From: Collinsella aerofaciens
GTDB lineage: Bacteria; Actinomycetota; Coriobacteriia; Coriobacteriales; Coriobacteriaceae
Reading direction: 5' to 3'
Assembly (NCBI RefSeq): GCF_015554145.1
Contig: NZ_JADNHZ010000023.1
Location: forward strand, 1-49,158
DNA length: 49,158 nt
How positions within the stretch are numbered: the stretch's first letter is position 1; each line of letters begins with the position of its first letter. The notes under the pieces are model-generated. The model was not told where the DNA came from, ran no database searches, and saw only the letters and a program-made list of their open reading frames with translations. This document shows, in pieces, positions 1-7,142 of the stretch. The translations under genes and the position numbers were made by a program.

Positions 1-39
1 ACCCCGGAGGAGTTCCGGAATCAGGCCCTCGCGGCCTAG
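1..39 (+). CDS. C-terminal end of an IS3-family transposase (OrfB), partial
   Basis: Only twelve residues are visible (TPEEFRNQALAA, then TAG). The TPEEFR pattern followed by a short tail is typical of the end of IS3-family integrase-core transposases, where this segment follows the last catalytic helix. The fragment is too short to identify by itself. The call rests on its position just inside a good IS3-type terminal repeat. The element could be intact or broken upstream of the window. Confidence 0.5.
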   Translation, partial: TPEEFRNQALAA

Positions 40-77
40 TCGCTATTTAGGGCGTCCAAGATTTGGGACGCAGTTCA
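1..77 (+). mobile_element. Right end of an IS3-family (IS150-group) insertion sequence, truncated by the window edge
   Basis: Read on the minus strand from position 77, the sequence begins TGAACTGCGTCCCAAATCTT and continues GGACGCC. This is very like IS150-group terminal inverted repeats, which start TG-ACTGC-CCCA and contain TTGGACG (recalled, not searched). The last codons of a transposase-like frame end at 39, about 11 bases before the repeat, as expected for an IS3 right end. The left end and any target duplication lie outside the window. Confidence 0.65.
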
Positions 78-122
78 GTGCCGGGGAGGGTCTTGTTGTC
101 TGGGGAATGGGTTGTCAGCACC

Positions 123-163
123 CTATTCCTCAGAACTGAAAATCTTTCGATTTTGAGGAATAG
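123..163. repeat. 41-bp near-perfect palindrome, copy 1
   Basis: Arms CTATTCCTCAGAA and TTTTGAGGAATAG enclose an inner GAAAATCTTTC core. It is the most diverged of three copies around the DUF4143-type ATPase gene, with one arm mismatch. There is no T-run like that of a terminator. Confidence 0.85.
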
Positions 164-208
164 AATTAAGCCAGCTCGGCCTTTAACGAGGTATATTCGT
201 TGCAGAGT

Positions 209-249
209 CTATTCCTCAAAACTGAATAATTTTCGTTTTTGAGGAATAG
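209..249. repeat. 41-bp near-perfect palindrome, copy 2, just upstream of the ATPase start
   Basis: Arms CTATTCCTCAAAA and TTTTGAGGAATAG are perfectly complementary, with an A/T-rich centre. It ends 26 bases before the ATPase start codon, so it overlaps the promoter or leader. It could be an operator or a transcript hairpin. Confidence 0.9.
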
Positions 250-275
250 CGATAGAAGACCGCAGGGAGGCACCA

Positions 276-1472
276 ATGAAACTCATCAATAGAACGTCAT
301 ATATGGACACGTTGACGAGCCTTATTGGCGTACCGGACATCAAGGTCATAACGGGCATTCGCCGTAGCGGTAAGTCAAAATTGCTCGAGGCCCTCCGCGA
401 TTACGTGGAGGCAAATCTGTCCAATTCGAATGTCATCCATATCAACTACAACCTCGATGAGTTCGAGAACCTGCTCGAATATCATGCCCTGCTCGCCTAT
501 GTGAAAGAGCATCGAGTGTCCGATAAGCAAAACTTCCTGCTTATCGACGAGGTTCAGATGTGCGACGGCTTTGAACGCGCGATCAACAGCCTCCATGCAT
601 CCGAGCAGTACGACATCTTCATCACCGGATCGAACGCCTTTTTGCTGTCGAGCGATCTGTCGACGCTCTTTACGGGGCGCACGTTCGAGATCGAGGTTTT
701 CCCATTCTCGTTTGAGGAGTATCGCCTCTATAGTGACGAGGGCGAGGTCGATCGCGACTTCGATGGGTACGCGAGAATCGGCGGTATGTCCGGCTCTTAC
801 CCTTATCCACTGCAGGAGCAGCGCTACCAATATCTCTCCAATGTCTTCAAAACGCTCATCGTGAGGGATATCGTGCAGCGGCATAACGTGAGAAACGAAT
901 CGGCACTGCTGCGCATTGCCGATTACATGATGGACAACGTCTCCAACATAACGTCGGCACGCAACATTACAGATGTTTTGAATGCGGATGGGCTAAAGAT
1001 TACGAACAAGACGGTCGGCACGTACATGGGGCACCTGTGCGATGCGTTTGCCTTCTATAAAGTTCGTCGGTACGACATTCGCGGCAAAAAATACCTTAAG
1101 AGCGGCGAGAAGTATTACCTGGCAGACCACGCGTTCAAATACGCACTGCTTGGTACACGTGATATGGATTGGGGACGCGTATACGAGAACATGGTGGCCA
1201 TCGAGCTGCTGCGCCGCGGATACGAGGTATACGTCGGTGTGCTCTATAAAAAGGAAATAAACTTTGTAGCAATCAAGCGAAGCGAGAAGCTCTACATTCA
1301 GGTGAGCGACGACATCAGCTCGGATAAGACGTTTGAACGCGAGATTTCGCCACTGCTGAGCATTGGCGATGCGTATCCCAAGATGATTCTTGCCCGCACG
1401 CATCACGAGGCCACGGATCGCGATGGGGTGCAGATCGTGGACCTGGCGAGGTGGTTGTGCGGCGAGGCTTAG
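276..1472 (+). CDS. AAA-type ATPase with DUF4143-like C-terminal region
   Basis: This is a 398-residue ATPase of the DUF4143 class, a family of unclear function with many paralogues in gut bacteria. An atypical P-loop (GIRRSGKS, about residues 27-34) and a Walker B segment (FLLIDEVQ, about 87-94) are visible. The middle part carries the family-type GGMSG turn and a winged-helix-like stretch. The C-terminus (about 305-390) has the layout of a PD-(D/E)XK nuclease fold, but the usual E-I-D-F-V segment reads EINFVAIK, so the acidic position is Asn. The start follows an AGGGAGG ribosome site at good spacing. The gene stands alone, with 41-bp palindromes on both sides, which suggests a small mobile or self-regulated unit. 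The family assignment is firm; the role is unknown. Confidence 0.85.
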   Translation: MKLINRTSYMDTLTSLIGVPDIKVITGIRRSGKSKLLEALRDYVEANLSNSNVIHINYNLDEFENLLEYHALLAYVKEHRVSDKQNFLLIDEVQMCDGFERAINSLHASEQYDIFITGSNAFLLSSDLSTLFTGRTFEIEVFPFSFEEYRLYSDEGEVDRDFDGYARIGGMSGSYPYPLQEQRYQYLSNVFKTLIVRDIVQRHNVRNESALLRIADYMMDNVSNITSARNITDVLNADGLKITNKTVGTYMGHLCDAFAFYKVRRYDIRGKKYLKSGEKYYLADHAFKYALLGTRDMDWGRVYENMVAIELLRRGYEVYVGVLYKKEINFVAIKRSEKLYIQVSDDISSDKTFEREISPLLSIGDAYPKMILARTHHEATDRDGVQIVDLARWLCGEA

Positions 1473-1481
1473 CAAAAAATC

Positions 1482-1522
1482 CTATTCCTCAAAACTGAAA
1501 AATTTTCGATTTTGAGGAATAG
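1482..1522. repeat. 41-bp near-perfect palindrome, copy 3, downstream of the ATPase
   Basis: It begins 10 bases after the ATPase stop codon and has the same perfect 13-bp arms as copy 2. It also lies just beyond the 3' end of the convergent coaX gene, so it could act as a hairpin for either transcript. Confidence 0.9.
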
Positions 1523-1557
1523 GATTGGCGGCTGGTTGCTGCGACCTGGCGTTTACT

Positions 1558-2331
1558 CTATCCCAGCTCCTGCATGCGGCGGTAGATTTCGCAGATGCCC
1601 TTGATGGTGAGTTGCCCGTCGACCACGTCGAAGGCATCGGTCGAATCGGCGACAATGCCGGCGAGACCGCCCGTGGCGATAACGGTGGCATCCTCGCGGC
1701 CCAGCTCGCGCTTCATGCGCGTGACCAGGCCCTCGGCCATGGCGGCGGCGCCCATCACGGCGCCGACCTTGATGCACTCTTCGGTGTCGCGACCGATGGC
1801 GTGCTCGGGCGCCTCGAGCGGCACGCTGGCGAGCTTGGCGGCTCGGGCGGCAAGCGCGTCCATGGAGATGCGGATGCCCGGCGCGATCGCCCCACCAATG
1901 TAATAACCGTCCTCATCGATGACGTCGATATTGGTCGCGGTGCCAAAGTCCACCACGATTGCCGGCGCGCCGTAGAAAGTCTCGGCTGCGACGGCGTTGG
2001 CGACGCGGTCGGCGCCCACGGCCTGGGGGCGCGCCGCGCGCAGCTTGGTCACGGCGGCCGTCTGCGGCCCAATGACGATGGCGTCCGCGGCAATGCGGTC
2101 GGCCACGGCGTGCCATTCGCGCGAGAGCTGCGGCACCACGCCCGCAAAGGCGATCGCGTCGACCGCGTCGAGCGAAAGGCCGTACATCTTAAAGAAACCC
2201 ATCAGGCGCACATGGATCTCGTCGGCGGTATAGGAGCGGTCGGTGGGCATGCGCCACGACTGCACCAGCTCGTCTCCGTCAAACAGACCCATGGCCGTCT
2301 GCGTGTTTCCCATATCGATAGCGAGCAGCAT
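1558..2331 (-). CDS. coaX: Type III pantothenate kinase
   Basis: The enzyme phosphorylates pantothenate, the first step of coenzyme A synthesis. From the chosen start the protein has 257 residues, the normal length for CoaX. The family motifs are all present: the N-terminal phosphate loop DMGNTQTAMGLF, the GADRVAN segment, VVDFGTATNIDVID, and GGAIAPGI. The reading frame is open for a further 340 bases upstream, but that stretch runs antisense through the tRNA gene and gives the familiar spurious RGQDLNLRPPGYEPG peptide. The ATG at 2331 has a GGGAG ribosome site five bases upstream and gives a standard N-terminus. Type III kinases are generally not inhibited by CoA. No other CoA genes are nearby. 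Confidence 0.95.
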   Translation of the reverse strand: MLLAIDMGNTQTAMGLFDGDELVQSWRMPTDRSYTADEIHVRLMGFFKMYGLSLDAVDAIAFAGVVPQLSREWHAVADRIAADAIVIGPQTAAVTKLRAARPQAVGADRVANAVAAETFYGAPAIVVDFGTATNIDVIDEDGYYIGGAIAPGIRISMDALAARAAKLASVPLEAPEHAIGRDTEECIKVGAVMGAAAMAEGLVTRMKRELGREDATVIATGGLAGIVADSTDAFDVVDGQLTIKGICEIYRRMQELG

Positions 2332-2467
2332 GTCTACTCCCGGTGTCGGCATAAAAGGACGCGCACCATTGTATACGTGCCGTCGACGGCGCTCGGCTGC
2401 GATTCGTTTACGGTGATAGGGGTCGAGGGGTTTAAATATGAAGGAATTATGCTCTACGAGATTTTCC

Positions 2468-2496
2468 TTGCCGTTTACCGAACTCCCACGTAATAT
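2468..2496 (+). promoter_or_regulatory. Promoter of the tRNA-fMet gene
   Basis: A -35 element TTGCCG (2468-2473) and a -10 element TAATAT (2491-2496) are separated by 17 bases. They predict a start near 2503, about 25 bases before the mature tRNA. Confidence 0.7.
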
Positions 2497-2527
2497 TCTT
2501 TCTTGCGCACATGAGGCGCCCAGACAT

Positions 2528-2604
2528 TGCGGGGTGGAGCAGTCTGGTAGCTCGCCGGGCTCATAACCCGGAGGTCGTAGGTTCAAATCCTGCCCCCGCG
2601 ACCA
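2528..2604 (+). tRNA. Initiator tRNA-fMet (anticodon CAT)
   Basis: A 77-nt cloverleaf folds with D stem GAGC/GCTC, anticodon stem CCGGG/CCCGG around CTCATAA, T stem GTAGG/CCTGC and an encoded CCA end. The three consecutive G:C pairs in the anticodon stem and the A11:U24 pair mark it as initiator rather than elongator. The 1-72 position is a U-G wobble instead of the common C-A mismatch. A promoter lies upstream and a terminator follows ten bases downstream, so it is probably a single-gene transcript. Confidence 0.95.
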
Positions 2605-2613
2605 AGAACTTGC

Positions 2614-2643
2614 AGCTCGTCGGCCTAGCCGGCGAGCTTTTTT
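2614..2643 (+). terminator. Rho-independent terminator of tRNA-fMet
   Basis: An 11-bp stem (AGCTCGTCGGC with GCCGGCGAGCT, one G-U pair) is followed by a run of T residues. Confidence 0.9.
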
Positions 2644-2693
2644 GTTATTCCGGGACCGTGTTTTTCGGTCCAATTCTCAGCCTCTCAAACAAA

Positions 2694-2866
2694 ATCTCGA
2701 TCTGTAACATCTAGACCCGATTTGGACGGCTAGGTGTTACAGATCGAGATGTTGAGTCCCCGCCTGGACGGTTTGTCTAAATCTGTAACACGAGGGATGG
2801 ATTTTGCCGAGTAACTGTTACAGATTGAGATTTTCTGCCGGGACGGTTTTGGTTTGTCTCGATCTG
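2694..2866. repeat. Tandem ~81-bp hairpin repeat array, locus 1 (two units and a truncated third)
   Basis: Unit 1 has perfect 16-bp arms, ATCTCGATCTGTAACA (2694-2709) and its complement (2735-2750). Unit 2 has arms at 2776-2790 and 2816-2830. A third left arm (2857-2866) is cut off after TCTCGATCTG. Spacers between units share a GGACGGTTTGTC-like segment. The same array occurs at 10882-11097. Confidence 0.9.
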
Positions 2867-2873
2867 CTCCAAT

Positions 2874-3098
2874 GTGCCCTGCGTCTTTATGGGTCTTGCC
2901 ACGTCGTTCTTCACGTTTATGCTGCAGCAGCCGATCAACTTTGGCCACCTCTTCGCATTCTGGGCCTTTGGAATCGCGCTCGCGGTTTGCCTGGTTATGT
3001 CGGGAACGCTCGTGTGCTCGGCAATCTTTGGAAAAGAGCGCGCTATTCAGGCGCTTACGCCGCTCGATGTGCTCGAGGCACGGCGGAACCATAAATAA
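2874..3098 (+). pseudogene. Fragment of a membrane protein, probably a C-terminal remnant
   Basis: A frame of at most 74 residues encodes two hydrophobic stretches and a basic end (LEARRNHK). It begins directly where the third hairpin unit of the neighbouring array is cut off, and no ribosome site precedes the possible GTG (2874) or ATG (2889) starts. It therefore looks like the 3' end of a larger integral membrane protein, perhaps a transporter, whose front was lost when the repeat array arrived. A genuine small membrane protein cannot be excluded. I do not recognise the family. Confidence 0.4.
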
Positions 3099-3353
3099 GA
3101 AAACTCGATTATCAGGGGCGAACGCCGTGAAGCACACCGCCCCCCCCTGTACGCGTGGCGCCAGGGCCATGCGCTCGAAAGCGTTGCCCAAACGCATGGT
3201 TCATCCGCACAAAGCCCATGGTCGCTATGGGCAAACATCGGTGCGCCTGCACATGGCTTTGAGTCTGTTTTCGAGCGAAAGTATGGCTGTCGATACGCAT
3301 GCAATTCGCATGAAGTCCGGGTTCGTCCAAGAGCCCTATGAAGGAGGATTCGC
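3099..3353. other. Intergenic region upstream of the flavoprotein gene
   Basis: No gene is visible. The stretch holds a run of eight C residues (about 3140-3148), a small inverted repeat GCCCAT/ATGGGC (3214-3232) and repeated GCATG-type words. It ends in a strong AAGGAGG ribosome site before the ATG at 3354. No convincing -35/-10 pair was found. Confidence 0.5.
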
Positions 3354-4859
3354 ATGAAACAGTTAGAGACCGACGTCGTTGTCGTTGCCGCGGGTCTGAG
3401 TGGCCTTGCCGCAGCGGTCGCTGCAGCCGAGGCAGGCGCTCGCGTCATTGCCCTAGAGAAGGCCCCCATTACCGGTGGCGCCGCCAACATGGGCATGGGG
3501 CCTGCCGCCGCTGGCTCTCCGCTTCAGAAGGCTTCGATGATCGAGGTCACGCCTGGCGAGCTCTTCCGTCGCCATATGTTCTACACCCATTACCAGGTCG
3601 ATGCTCGCCTGGTACGCGACTACTACTTTAAGTCGGGCGACACCATCGCATGGCTGCAGGACATGGGCGTGGTGTTTAACTCCGTGCGTCCGGCGTTCCG
3701 CGCCCGCGAGCGCACGCGTGCCTATTCCGACGGCGAGTACACCTGGCATGTCGTGCAGCCCGAGGATGGCTTGGAGCCCGGTCCTCGCGCGGCGACCACG
3801 ATGACCAAGCGCATGACCGAGCGTGCCCAGGACCTGGGTGTCGAGTTTATGTTTGAGTGCCCGGGCACCGGCCTTATCAAGGGCGAGGACGGCGCCATCT
3901 GCGGCGTGACCGCAAAGGACAAGGACGGCGAGGAGTACCAGATCTCGTGTAAGTCCGCGATTGTCGCCACGGGCGGTTTTGGCCACAACGCCAAGCTCAT
4001 CAAGGAGAAGCTCGACTTTGAGTGGGGTAAAGACCTGTTCTCGTTTGCCATTCCGGGCATGGACGGCGACGGCATCAACATGTGCCACGAGGTCGGCGGC
4101 GGCCACACCCCGGTGACCATGGAGCTCATGTATCAGATCCCCGACAACATGAACCACTTCTATGTCGAGGGCGCATTCCGTCAGCCGTGCTACTGGTGCA
4201 ACCGCCTGGGCGAGCGCTTTATGCCGGAGGACGAGATCTTCAACACCACCTTTGTCGGCAACGCCATCAACCATCTTCCCGGCAAGGTCGCCTATGCCAT
4301 CTTTGATTCCCGTATGCTCAAGCACTGGAAGAAGGATGGTCCGGATATCGTCAGCCACGTTCATCCGCACGACCTGTACGACGGCTTTGAGGAGCAGTGG
4401 AACTGCGACCTGGAGGCCGGCTATCCGGCGATCTGCCAGGCCGATACGCTGGAGGAGCTTGCCGAGAAGGCGGGTATCGACGTGGAGGGTCTGCTCGCTA
4501 ACGTCGACGAGTACAACGAGATGTGCGACAACGGCTGGGACGACATCTTTGAGAAAGAGCGCGAGTTTATGAAGCCGCTCGAGAAGGGCCCCTTCTATTG
4601 CTGCAAGCAGTACTGTGGCGCCTACGGCACCCTGGGCGGCGTGCTCATTAACCACAAGATGGAGGTCATGACCGACGACTATGAGGTCATCCCCGGCCTG
4701 TACTGCGTTGGCACCGACGCCTGCACCATCTATGGCGACTCCTATAACTACTGCATCCCGGGTAACACCATGGGCTTCTGCCTTAACTCGGGTCGCATCG
4801 CCGGCGAAAACGCCGCCGCAGCCCTCTTTGAGGACACGGGCGACGAGGAGTGGTCGTAA
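3354..4859 (+). CDS. FAD-dependent reductase of the fumarate reductase flavoprotein family
   Basis: This 501-residue soluble flavoprotein belongs to the FAD_binding_2 group, whose members reduce enoate-like organic acceptors such as fumarate or urocanate. The N-terminal Rossmann motif reads VVVAAGLSGLAAA, with Ala in place of the first glycine of GxGxxG, followed by an acidic strand end (LEKAPITGGAANMG). The C-terminal FAD segment TLGGVL... PGLYCVGTD... SGRIAGENAAA is normal. There is no signal peptide, heme site or FMN-attachment domain, so electrons must come from partner proteins, probably the Fe-S proteins encoded just downstream. A perfect AAGGAGG ribosome site precedes the start. Coriobacteria carry many paralogues with different substrates, so the acceptor here cannot be named. 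Confidence 0.8.
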   Translation: MKQLETDVVVVAAGLSGLAAAVAAAEAGARVIALEKAPITGGAANMGMGPAAAGSPLQKASMIEVTPGELFRRHMFYTHYQVDARLVRDYYFKSGDTIAWLQDMGVVFNSVRPAFRARERTRAYSDGEYTWHVVQPEDGLEPGPRAATTMTKRMTERAQDLGVEFMFECPGTGLIKGEDGAICGVTAKDKDGEEYQISCKSAIVATGGFGHNAKLIKEKLDFEWGKDLFSFAIPGMDGDGINMCHEVGGGHTPVTMELMYQIPDNMNHFYVEGAFRQPCYWCNRLGERFMPEDEIFNTTFVGNAINHLPGKVAYAIFDSRMLKHWKKDGPDIVSHVHPHDLYDGFEEQWNCDLEAGYPAICQADTLEELAEKAGIDVEGLLANVDEYNEMCDNGWDDIFEKEREFMKPLEKGPFYCCKQYCGAYGTLGGVLINHKMEVMTDDYEVIPGLYCVGTDACTIYGDSYNYCIPGNTMGFCLNSGRIAGENAAAALFEDTGDEEWS

Positions 4860-4926
4860 CACCGCAGCTATTCGCGCCTGCAGACACCCACGCGTTGGGT
4901 GCGGGCGGGGATTTGCCCTACAAGCG

Positions 4927-4962
4927 AGGCGCTCGGGATCGCTTTGGTCCCGGGCGCCTTTC
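4927..4962 (+). terminator. Hairpin terminator or attenuator after the flavoprotein gene
   Basis: AGGCGCTCGGGA pairs with TCCCGGGCGCCT around a nine-base loop, followed by TTT. It lies 30 bases before the next gene in the same direction, so it may only lower read-through. Confidence 0.65.
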
Positions 4963-4992
4963 TGGACAAGAGCGACGTTTTGAGGGGAACGA

Positions 4993-7125
4993 ATGAAGCT
5001 AACGATTAATGGAGCCGAGGTCGAGGCACGCGAAGGGCGAAATGTCCTGGAAGCCGCGCTCGATGCCGGTATCTATATTCCGCATCTGTGTAAACATCCC
5101 GATCTTGAGGCCGTCGGCGGATGCCGTCTGTGCATGGTCGAGATCGAAGGCCAAGATGAGCCGGTGTGTGCCTGCAAGACGCAGGTTGCCGAGGGAATGG
5201 TCGTCAACACGACAGGCGAGCAGGCCGAGCGCGTGCGCAAGCTGGCAATGGAGCTGATCTTGGCCACGCATCCCGCCGATTGCACCGGCTGCCCCAAGTA
5301 CGGCAAGTGCGAGCTGCAGTCTATGTATCAGTACATGGGAGTTTCGCCTGCGCGCTGGCGCACCAAGAGCCGTCCGGTCGCCACGGACGAATCGAACCCG
5401 CTGGTCACCCATATGTTCACCCGCTGCATTCGGTGCGGTCGCTGCGTGCGCGCGTGCCGCGAGCTGCGCGGCGCCGGCGTCTTGGACTACCAGCGCACCG
5501 AGGACGGCATTCGCATTGGTACGGACGGCAGCGTGAGCCTGCAAGAGGCCGGATGCCGTTTTTGCGGTGCCTGTATCGAAGTGTGTCCCACGGGCTCGAT
5601 CGTCGACACGCTCAATATGTTTGACGAGAACAAGTCCTATGCCGATAACGTGGTCCCCTGTCGCTCGGGCTGCCCCGCCCACGTGGATATCCCGCGCTAC
5701 TTGCGTCACATCCGCAACGGTGAGTACACCCGCGCTGCCGCGGTGGTGCGCGAGAAGGTCCCGTTCCCCGAGAGCCTGGGCGACATTTGCGTCCATAGCT
5801 GTCAGGATGCCTGCAAGCGCAACGAGCTCAACGGCACGCCGGTTTCGGTTTGCCGTCTTAAGCGCGCCGCGGCCGTGCGCGATACGGGCGACTGGAAGGC
5901 CAACGTGCGCCATGAGCCGCTGAGCGGCAAGAGCGTCGCCGTTGTGGGTGCCGGTCCCGCCGGCTTGACCGCCGCACTCTATTGCGCCGAGAAGGGCCAC
6001 AAGGTCGTGGTGTTCGAGGCCAACGAGAAGGTCGGCGGCCAGATGCGCTACGGCATTCCGGCGTATCGCCTGCCTGATGCCACGGTCGATGCCGAGGTTG
6101 CGACGATTTTAGAGATTGCCCAGGGTGATGACGCCGAGCCGCGCATTGAGCTGCGCTGTGGCGAGCGCATCGCCGAGCCCCAGGCGCTTTTGGAGCAGGG
6201 CTTCGATGCCGTGCTGGTTGCGGTGGGCACGCATGACGGAACGGTGCTTCCCATGCCCGGCCACGACCTCGAAGACGTGCTGCGTAACACCGATTTTCTG
6301 AAGGCCGCCCGTATGGGCAGCGCCCCGGACCTGACGGGCAAGCGCGTCGTGGTGCTTGGCGGCGGCAACGTGGCGTACGACTGCGCCCGCACTGCCGTGC
6401 GTCTGGGTGCCGCCTCGGTCGATGTCGCCTGCCTTGAGGCCCAAGACGCGATGACCTCGACGCCCGAGGAGCGTGCCGAGGCTGCCGAGGAAGGCGTGGT
6501 CCTGCACGATGCCTATGCCTTTACCAGCATTAACGAGACCGAGGACGGTTCGGGCAAGGTCGGTTCCATGACGATCCACAAGATCGAGCGGTTCTACTTT
6601 GACGAGAACCACCGTGCCGTCACCGAACTGCTCGACGGCGGCGAGAAGACCATCGATGCCGACTGCGTGATCTTTGCCGTGGGTCAAAAGCCCGAGGGCA
6701 CGGCCCAGATGGGCCTTGAGCTTACGCACGGCCCGTATATCGTGGCCGATACCGAAGGCAAGACGAGCGTTGAAGGCATCTGGTCGGCGGGCGACTGCGT
6801 GACGGGTACCAAATCGGTGATCGCGGCAATCGCTGCAGGTCGCACGTGCGCCTCGGCCATCGACCGCGCTTTGGGTGGCGATGGCAACATCGACGAGGAG
6901 CTGACCGAGCATGATGCTCCCGAGCAGTGGATTGGGCGTGTCCCCGAGGGCTTCTACGACGATGCCGTACAGCCCGAGTTTGTCGATGCCCAGACGCGTA
7001 AGGATAACTTCGATACGTTTGAGTGCCCCTATACCGACCATGAGGCTACGTGCGAGGCGAGCCGCTGCTTGCAGTGCGATTTGCGCCTAACGATCAGTAC
7101 GCCGCGCCTGTGGAACGAATACTAG
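4993..7125 (+). CDS. NuoG N-terminal-like Fe-S module fused to a GltD/NfnB-like NAD(P)H oxidoreductase
   Basis: This 710-residue protein combines two electron-transfer units. Residues 1-75 form a [2Fe-2S] ferredoxin domain (Cys33, 44, 47, 59 or 61). Residues 90-110 carry the His-Cys3 cluster site (His93, Cys97, 100, 106). Two 4Fe-4S sites follow (Cys145/148/151/155 and Cys188/191/194/198), as in NuoG and Fe-only hydrogenases. From about 220 onward it resembles the glutamate synthase small subunit: N-terminal Fe-S cysteines, an FAD motif VVGAGPAGL (about 317-325), a second nucleotide-binding motif VVVLGGGNVAYD, and AVGQKPEG near the end. It probably accepts electrons from NAD(P)H and passes them along its Fe-S chain to the neighbouring flavoprotein or NuoF-like protein. 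There is no molybdopterin or H-cluster domain. Architecture is clear; substrate and direction are inferred. Confidence 0.85.
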   Translation: MKLTINGAEVEAREGRNVLEAALDAGIYIPHLCKHPDLEAVGGCRLCMVEIEGQDEPVCACKTQVAEGMVVNTTGEQAERVRKLAMELILATHPADCTGCPKYGKCELQSMYQYMGVSPARWRTKSRPVATDESNPLVTHMFTRCIRCGRCVRACRELRGAGVLDYQRTEDGIRIGTDGSVSLQEAGCRFCGACIEVCPTGSIVDTLNMFDENKSYADNVVPCRSGCPAHVDIPRYLRHIRNGEYTRAAAVVREKVPFPESLGDICVHSCQDACKRNELNGTPVSVCRLKRAAAVRDTGDWKANVRHEPLSGKSVAVVGAGPAGLTAALYCAEKGHKVVVFEANEKVGGQMRYGIPAYRLPDATVDAEVATILEIAQGDDAEPRIELRCGERIAEPQALLEQGFDAVLVAVGTHDGTVLPMPGHDLEDVLRNTDFLKAARMGSAPDLTGKRVVVLGGGNVAYDCARTAVRLGAASVDVACLEAQDAMTSTPEERAEAAEEGVVLHDAYAFTSINETEDGSGKVGSMTIHKIERFYFDENHRAVTELLDGGEKTIDADCVIFAVGQKPEGTAQMGLELTHGPYIVADTEGKTSVEGIWSAGDCVTGTKSVIAAIAAGRTCASAIDRALGGDGNIDEELTEHDAPEQWIGRVPEGFYDDAVQPEFVDAQTRKDNFDTFECPYTDHEATCEASRCLQCDLRLTISTPRLWNEY

Positions 7126-7142
7126 GAAAGGAGCGATAACCC

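Noticed and set aside
1525-2493. 322-residue plus-strand frame opposite coaX
   Set aside because: It covers the CoaX gene antisense, with His/Gly-rich composition and no ribosome site.
2332-2673. N-terminal extension of CoaX up to 371 residues
   Set aside because: The extension runs antisense through the tRNA-fMet gene (peptide RGQDLNLRPPGYEPG is a known artefact), and the shorter start has a ribosome site and normal family length.
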